DNA of 8,902 nt from RFTU01 sp032122355 (GTDB lineage Bacteria; Pseudomonadota; Gammaproteobacteria; Burkholderiales; Burkholderiaceae_C): assembly GCA_032122355.1 (NCBI GenBank), contig JAUMCS010000120.1, forward strand, positions 1 through 8,902. The letters are read 5' to 3'. A model generated the notes under the pieces. It ran no database searches. It was not told the origin of the DNA and saw only the letters and a list, made by a program, of their open reading frames with translations. The position numbers and the translations under genes were made by a program. Shown here one piece after another: positions 5,157 through 8,902 of this stretch; positions within the stretch are counted from its first letter, which is position 1; every line of letters starts with the position of its first letter.

Positions 5157-7421
5157 TTACCCTTTGGCGCGGGATACCCGTATGACGGGGGGTACGCGGC
5201 GCAAGCGTCTGAGCACCTCTGCCAAGTGGTGACGATCGCGCAGGCTGATGAGTAGGCGCAATACGGTCGTATCGCTGGCGCGTTCTTCATCCATTTCAAT
5301 GTGGGTGATGTCAGCCCGCTCTTGGCTAATGACCTGAGCTACTTGGGCCAATACGCCTTGGCCATTTTGCAGAAGCAATACTATTCCCGTATCAAAAGAA
5401 CGGCTGAGCTCATCCGCCCAGCCAATATCCATCCAGTGGGCATCTTCCCGCTGTGCGTTTTTTCGCCCAGTTTTGCATTCGGCGGTGTGCACGATCAAGC
5501 CTTCCCCCCGTCCTAAATGGCCAATAAGGGCATCACCCGGAATGGGGCGGCAGCAAGTGGCATATTTGATGGTGGCCCCTTCGCTTCCGTCTAATAGCAC
5601 TGTACTGGGCCCGATTCGTTCTTGCTCGGCGCCATATCGGCTCAGTGAAAAGGTCACTGCATCGGGCCGCAGACCTTGCTCTGCCAATAAGTGTGCCAAG
5701 CGTTTAGCTACAATGGCCGCAATTTTGCGCCCCAACCCAATTTCTACAAATAAATCATGAGCGCTACGATTGCCACTCCAGCGTAAAAGCGATTGCCAAA
5801 TTTCCGTGTGGGCTGTGTCATACGATTCCATGTCAGGCAGGATCATGCCTTCAGAACGCAGAGCTTGGGTAAGCATACGTTCACCCAAGGCATGAGATTC
5901 TTCTTGTTCTAGCGTTTTCAGGTAGTGTCGAATACGTGATCGAGCTCGACCGGTCGTGGCATAGTTGAGCCAAATGGGGTTGGGTACCGCACTGGCTGCG
6001 GTCGTGATATTGACCACATCGCCGCTGCGCAGGGCCGTATTGAGCGCAACGGGTTCACCGTTTATTAAGGCACCTGTACAGCGATTGCCAATATCGGAAT
6101 GTATCGCATAGGCAAAATCAATCGGGGTAGCCCCCCGAGGTAGGGCGAGAATCCGGCTTTTGGGGGTAAACACATACACCGAGTCTGGGGCTAAATCAAT
6201 TTTGATATGCTCTAAAAATTCAGTGGAATCACGGGTATTGTCCTGTATGTCAATCAAGGATTTCAGCCACATGGCCCCTAGCCGTTGTGCTTCAGAGGCT
6301 TGTACTTCTTTGCCTTTGTACATCCAGTGCGCAGCAATTCCACTGTCGGCAACGGCATTCATGGATTCACTGCGGATTTGGAATTCAATCGCAGAACCCA
6401 AGGGGCTGACTAGGGTCGTGTGCAATGACTGATAGCCATTGGCTTTAGGAATGGCAATGTAGTCTTTAAACCGACCGGGCATGGGTTTGTAGAGCTGATG
6501 TAGAACACCCATGGCCAAGTAACATTCGTGAATGTTGGCCACAATCACCCGAAAACCAAATAGATCGCTAATTTGCGAAAAACTGCTGTGTTTTTCACGC
6601 ATTTTGCGGTAGATGGAGTAAATGTTTTTCTCGCGGCCTGAAATTTCAGCCGATACATTGGCTTTTAATAGTGCCTCTTTGGCGGCCGAATGAACGCGAT
6701 CAATGATGTCACGCCGATATCCCTTAGAGCGCTGTACGGCTTTAGCAAGGGCGGCATACCGCCAAGGGTTGAGGTAACTGAAGGATAGGTCTTGTAGTTC
6801 GCGGTAAATGGTGTTGAGCCCTAAGCGATGGGCGATGGGCGCATAGATATCAAGGGTTTCTTGTGCGATACGGCCTCGTTTGTGCGGTGCCATGGCTGTC
6901 ATGGTGCGCATATTATGCAAACGGTCGGCGAGCTTGATGAGAATTACTCGCACATCTCGTGTCATGGCCAGTAGCATTTTTCTGAATGATTCCGCCTGCG
7001 ATTCTTCACGTGTAGAAAATTGAAGTTTATCGAGCTTGGTGAGGCCATCGACTAAATCGGCAGTGGCTAGGCTAAAGCGTTCAATCAGTTCGGTTTTGGT
7101 GACGCCACAATCTTCCATGGAGTCGTGCATCAGTGCTGCCATGATGCCCTGTACATCTAGCCGCCAAGCAGCGCATAGCCCAGCTACTGCCAAAGGGTGT
7201 GTGATGTAGGGCTCGCCACTGGCGCGAAATTGGCCTAAATGCGCTTGGTCGGCAAATTTGTAGGCTTCATGCACCCGTTTGAGGTCAGACCGGCTGAGGT
7301 AATGTAGGGCATTGCTGAGTTCAGCAAAGCTGTAGGTGTGTGCTACCTGGTTATGGGCGATTTGCTTTGCACCTTGCAATGCGCTGGGTAGTAGTTCGGC
7401 GGCAAGTGTTCGTAGTCCCAT
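5157..7421 (-). CDS. spoT: Bifunctional (p)ppGpp synthetase/hydrolase
   Basis: This long RelA/SpoT-family enzyme makes and degrades the stringent-response alarmone (p)ppGpp from ATP and GTP/GDP. Domain order is complete. With numbering from the alternative TTG start at 7440-7442 (761 residues; subtract seven for the ATG), the HD hydrolase domain has HDSMED at 106-111 and KLADRLHNMRT near 170-180. The synthetase domain has RFKDYIA at 324-330 and GYQSLHTT and IEFQIR near 336-357. A TGS domain lies at about 421-481, a conserved TCCRPIPGDALIG zinc-finger-like region follows, and the last ~75 residues are an ACT domain. The intact HDxxED motif and RxKD signature are those of bifunctional or hydrolase-capable members, rather than the ExDD of synthetase-only RelA. 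I chose ATG (7419-7421); neither start has a clear ribosome site, and the TTG lies at the base of a hairpin. It sits behind rpoZ and runs into mutS. Confidence 0.96.
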   Translation of the reverse strand: MGLRTLAAELLPSALQGAKQIAHNQVAHTYSFAELSNALHYLSRSDLKRVHEAYKFADQAHLGQFRASGEPYITHPLAVAGLCAAWRLDVQGIMAALMHDSMEDCGVTKTELIERFSLATADLVDGLTKLDKLQFSTREESQAESFRKMLLAMTRDVRVILIKLADRLHNMRTMTAMAPHKRGRIAQETLDIYAPIAHRLGLNTIYRELQDLSFSYLNPWRYAALAKAVQRSKGYRRDIIDRVHSAAKEALLKANVSAEISGREKNIYSIYRKMREKHSSFSQISDLFGFRVIVANIHECYLAMGVLHQLYKPMPGRFKDYIAIPKANGYQSLHTTLVSPLGSAIEFQIRSESMNAVADSGIAAHWMYKGKEVQASEAQRLGAMWLKSLIDIQDNTRDSTEFLEHIKIDLAPDSVYVFTPKSRILALPRGATPIDFAYAIHSDIGNRCTGALINGEPVALNTALRSGDVVNITTAASAVPNPIWLNYATTGRARSRIRHYLKTLEQEESHALGERMLTQALRSEGMILPDMESYDTAHTEIWQSLLRWSGNRSAHDLFVEIGLGRKIAAIVAKRLAHLLAEQGLRPDAVTFSLSRYGAEQERIGPSTVLLDGSEGATIKYATCCRPIPGDALIGHLGRGEGLIVHTAECKTGRKNAQREDAHWMDIGWADELSRSFDTGIVLLLQNGQGVLAQVAQVISQERADITHIEMDEERASDTTVLRLLISLRDRHHLAEVLRRLRRVPPVIRVSRAKG

Positions 7422-7441
7422 GTTTGTTAATGTACCAGACA

Positions 7442-7474
7442 ATCAAAAGGGGTGCGCTATGCACCCCTTTTGAT
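7442..7474. terminator. Perfect 14-bp hairpin between rpoZ and spoT
   Basis: ATCAAAAGGGGTGC (7442-7455) and its exact inverse complement (7461-7474) flank a five-base loop. The GGGGTGC/GCACCCC core is bracketed by AAAA and TTTT, so transcripts from either strand show a GC stem followed by U4, the shape of a weak bidirectional intrinsic terminator. On the coding (minus) strand it lies after rpoZ and 20 bases before the spoT ATG, leaving no room for a promoter downstream. It may therefore be a partial terminator, attenuator or RNA-processing site lowering spoT/mutS expression relative to gmk and rpoZ. The hairpin is certain; its function is inferred. Confidence 0.6.
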
Positions 7475-7528
7475 GTGGAGCCATTATTTTTGTTGGGGAT
7501 AAAGTGGCTCAGGCAAATGTATCGGGAA

Positions 7529-7732
7529 TTAAAAGGGAACTTTTTTCAGCATTTCCAGGCCCACTTGGCCTTCGGCAATTTCACGTAATGCGGTTACGTT
7601 GGGTTTGTTGCGCGTTTCAACGCGGGGGGTATGCCCTTGGCTGAGCATACGTGCACGGTAGGTGGCAGCAAGTACCAGTTGGAAACGATTGGGGATTTTT
7701 TCCAAACAATCTTCGACAGTGATGCGGGCCAT
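7529..7732 (-). CDS. rpoZ: RNA polymerase omega subunit
   Basis: This encodes the 67-residue omega subunit, which binds the beta-prime subunit, aids polymerase assembly and forms part of a ppGpp-binding site in proteobacteria. The N-terminal sequence MARITVEDCLEKIPNRFQLVLAA is typical, as are YRARMLSQGHTP and ALREIAEGQVGLEMLKK. The short length ending just after KKV is the form usual in betaproteobacteria; E. coli omega is 91 residues. A good GGAG ribosome site (7738-7741) lies five bases before the ATG. It starts 21 bases after the gmk stop, consistent with one transcript. Its position between GMP kinase and the ppGpp enzyme is a conserved functional cluster. Confidence 0.97.
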   Translation of the reverse strand: MARITVEDCLEKIPNRFQLVLAATYRARMLSQGHTPRVETRNKPNVTALREIAEGQVGLEMLKKVPF

Positions 7733-7753
7733 AGGTTCTCCGGTAGGTGGGTA

Positions 7754-8395
7754 TTACAAATTCAGGCTTGAAAATATTGCAGAATTGTTCATGCGCTGTG
7801 AAGCCATGCGTAAGCGCTGAGATTGAATCACACTTTGCAATTCTTGTAGGGCTTGAACAAATGAAGCGTTGATTATAAGGTAATCGAAGTCGGTTGCGTG
7901 AGCAACTTCAGTACGGGCGTTTTGCATACGCTGAGTAATGACTTCTGGGCTGTCTTCAGCACGCTGAATGAGCCTTTGGTGCAGTTCATCCCAGCTGGGG
8001 GGTAAGACAAAAATCAATACCGCATGGGCAAAGATTTTTTTGATTTGCAAGGCCCCTTGCCAATCGATTTCAAGGATGACATCTTGCCCCGCACGTAAAT
8101 GCTGCAAAATGGCGTTTTGTGATGTGCCGTAATAATTGCCATGAACGCTGGCCCATTCTAAAAAAGCACCTTCGGCAATCATGGCTTGGAATTGCTCGGT
8201 ATTCACAAACCAATAGGCTTGCCCGTTTTGCTCTTGCCCCCTAGGGGCGCGGGTGGTGTGTGATACGGATACCGATAGGCGTGGGTCTGCACTGAGCAAA
8301 GCTTTGACTAGGCTGGATTTGCCCGCACCCGATGGGGCAGAGACAACGTATAAATTACCAGGCAGTTCAGTCATGGGTGTCGTGGTGTGGGCCAT
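7754..8395 (-). CDS. gmk: Guanylate kinase
   Basis: This 213-residue cytoplasmic enzyme phosphorylates GMP to GDP with ATP, feeding GTP and (p)ppGpp pools. The P-loop SAPSGAGKSSL lies at residues 19-29 with Lys26. GMP-binding residues of the family are visible: Ser45, Arg49 and Arg52 in SHTTRAPRG, Tyr61, Glu80 and Tyr88 in GNYYGTS, and Glu109/Asp111 in LEIDWQGA. The lid and C-terminal segments (RLIQRAEDSPEVITQRM, DFDYLIINASF) are also typical. Length matches the usual ~205-215. The ATG at 8393-8395 has no Shine-Dalgarno sequence; a second in-frame ATG (residue 8) is no better supplied. It is the first recognisable gene of the gmk-rpoZ-spoT-mutS run. Confidence 0.97.
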   Translation of the reverse strand: MAHTTTPMTELPGNLYVVSAPSGAGKSSLVKALLSADPRLSVSVSHTTRAPRGQEQNGQAYWFVNTEQFQAMIAEGAFLEWASVHGNYYGTSQNAILQHLRAGQDVILEIDWQGALQIKKIFAHAVLIFVLPPSWDELHQRLIQRAEDSPEVITQRMQNARTEVAHATDFDYLIINASFVQALQELQSVIQSQRLRMASQRMNNSAIFSSLNL

Positions 8396-8400
8396 AACGC

Positions 8401-8409
8401 ATGATAGCA
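8401..8409 (-). promoter_or_regulatory. Extended -10 promoter candidate for gmk
   Basis: On the minus strand TGC-TATCAT (8409 down to 8401) matches the extended -10 pattern TGn-TATAAT with one mismatch in the hexamer. Only five bases (8396-8400) separate it from the gmk ATG, so transcription would begin at or within a base or two of the A of ATG. No convincing -35 box lies 17 bases upstream, as is allowed for extended -10 promoters. This is a motif-based inference. Confidence 0.4.
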
Positions 8410-8433
8410 GAGCTTTTTTAATTTGACTTGGGA

Positions 8434-8480
8434 GTGTATGCCGCTAGTGCATATTGCAATTGATGAAATAGCGGCTACAC
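8434..8480. repeat. Imperfect inverted repeat upstream of gmk
   Basis: GTGTA-T-GCCGCTA (8434-8446) and TAGCGGCTACAC (8469-8480) pair over 12 bp with one bulged T and a 22-base loop. On the minus strand it begins at the TAG (8475-8477) that ends the broken reading frame upstream, so it may have been that gene's terminator, though no U-tract follows. It could also be a protein-binding site ahead of the gmk promoter. Confidence 0.45.
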
Positions 8481-8732
8481 ACCAGCAGTGATTTTTTCCC
8501 CATTCGAATAATGACCGTGGAAGCGAAACCAATCTTCTGCCGATAGCGCTTCTGGCAGGATTTTTTAAATGCCTCTGGTGTGCCCTGTGGGCCCTTCTGC
8601 ACCTCTGTCCCTACCGCAACCCAAGAAGTCAACGAAGGTCTCCAGCATCTTGAGCACCACGCGCCGCTCGGCAGGTGGCAATCCATCGCCAGTTCGCAGT
8701 AGCGCGTTACGTAAATCTTTAATATCGTTCAT
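8475..8732 (-). pseudogene. Small unrecognised gene, interrupted by a stop codon
   Basis: The minus strand has an ATG frame of 55 codons (8732 to TAA at 8565-8567), beginning MNDIKDLRNALL and continuing through LPPAERRVVLKMLETFVDFLG. After that single TAA the same frame stays open for 29 more codons (ILPEALSAEDWFRFHGHYSNGEKITAGV) to TAG at 8475-8477. Both parts look protein-like: an amphipathic Leu/Arg helix first, then an acidic, Trp/Tyr-rich tail. The run of six A beside the TAA also allows another reading, in which an adjacent frame (TEVQKGPQGTPEAFKK) joins the tail through a one-base slip. GGGA seven bases before the ATG is a modest ribosome site. I do not recognise the family. A decayed or mis-sequenced small gene of about 85 codons is my reading; two independent tiny frames or chance remain possible. 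Confidence 0.4.
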
Positions 8733-8902
8733 TCCTAGATCCCATCACATACTTGACTCAACTTTTTCAAAATCGGGCACTCACTCCACAAAATGGGCTC
8801 TATTGTGGCCGATCACCGCGCAACATTTTTACCTGCAAGCCACCTGCCGCCCGCAGGTTGCTCATGATCGTCATTGATCTTGCCTGCGCATATCCCGCAT
8901 AT
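8733..8902. other. Right edge: no identifiable gene
   Basis: No recognisable product was found here. On the minus strand one frame is open from the window edge to TAG at 8800-8802 (33 codons, containing MTIMSNLRAAGGLQVKML). A second is open from the edge for 29 codons to a TGA and contains CGICAGK and AGGRWLAGKN. Either could be the tail of a gene that begins outside the window, but they overlap and neither matches a family I know. A small hairpin, ACCTGC (8842-8847) with GCAGGT (8853-8858), lies inside. A longer plus-strand frame (8569-8877) crosses the region but is Ser/Pro-rich and looks non-coding. Confidence 0.3.

Noticed and set aside
5024..5299. 91-codon minus-strand frame across the spoT-mutS junction
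   Set aside because: It is a shadow frame overlapping the ends of two well-identified genes.
8444..8686. 80-codon minus-strand frame upstream of gmk
   Set aside because: Cys/Trp/Arg-rich start with no recognisable motif; it overlaps the more plausible frame at 8475-8732. Only its middle part might matter, if the six-A run has slipped.
8569..8877. 102-codon plus-strand frame at the right end
   Set aside because: It is a Ser/Pro/Arg-rich translation with no domain, it lacks a ribosome site and it lies antisense to a more protein-like minus-strand frame.

Overview
The window is a chromosomal housekeeping segment from a proteobacterium, most likely a betaproteobacterium of the order Burkholderiales, perhaps Alcaligenaceae-like. 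The short 67-residue omega subunit, the gmk-rpoZ-spoT order, the eno-ftsB pair and the style of the MutS sequence point there; this placement is inferred from remembered family features, not from a search. Base composition is moderate rather than GC-rich, unlike many members of the order. I see no phage, insertion sequence, CRISPR array, integrase or toxin-antitoxin module, and I do not claim a new system.

Left end, plus strand (1-505): the last 62 codons of enolase (eno), then ftsB, a small divisome protein. These converge on a minus-strand block. Next come hslO (Hsp33 redox chaperone, 566-1546), transcribed behind a tRNA-Arg(CCT) gene (1603-1677), and a gene for a small outer-membrane beta-barrel protein with a signal peptide (1731-2414).

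Centre, minus strand (2517-7732 and on to 8395): read in transcription order, gmk (guanylate kinase), rpoZ (RNA polymerase omega), spoT (bifunctional ppGpp synthetase/hydrolase) and mutS (mismatch recognition ATPase). The first three form the familiar cluster linking GMP/GDP supply, RNA polymerase and the (p)ppGpp alarm signal. mutS starts only 11 bases after spoT stops, so it probably shares the transcript. mutS is broken: two overlapping frames encode its first 189 and last 700 residues, and a one-base frame change inside the connector domain is needed to join them. A perfect 14-bp hairpin lies just before spoT and could be a terminator or attenuator. gmk has no visible ribosome binding site but has an extended -10 element placed for a nearly leaderless message.

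Right end (8396-8902): no intact recognisable gene. On the minus strand there is a short reading frame (8565-8732) whose frame continues past a single TAA for 29 plausible codons, an imperfect inverted repeat, and a partial frame running off the window edge. Many Burkholderiales carry yicC upstream of gmk; it is not seen here, so this end may be rearranged or decayed.
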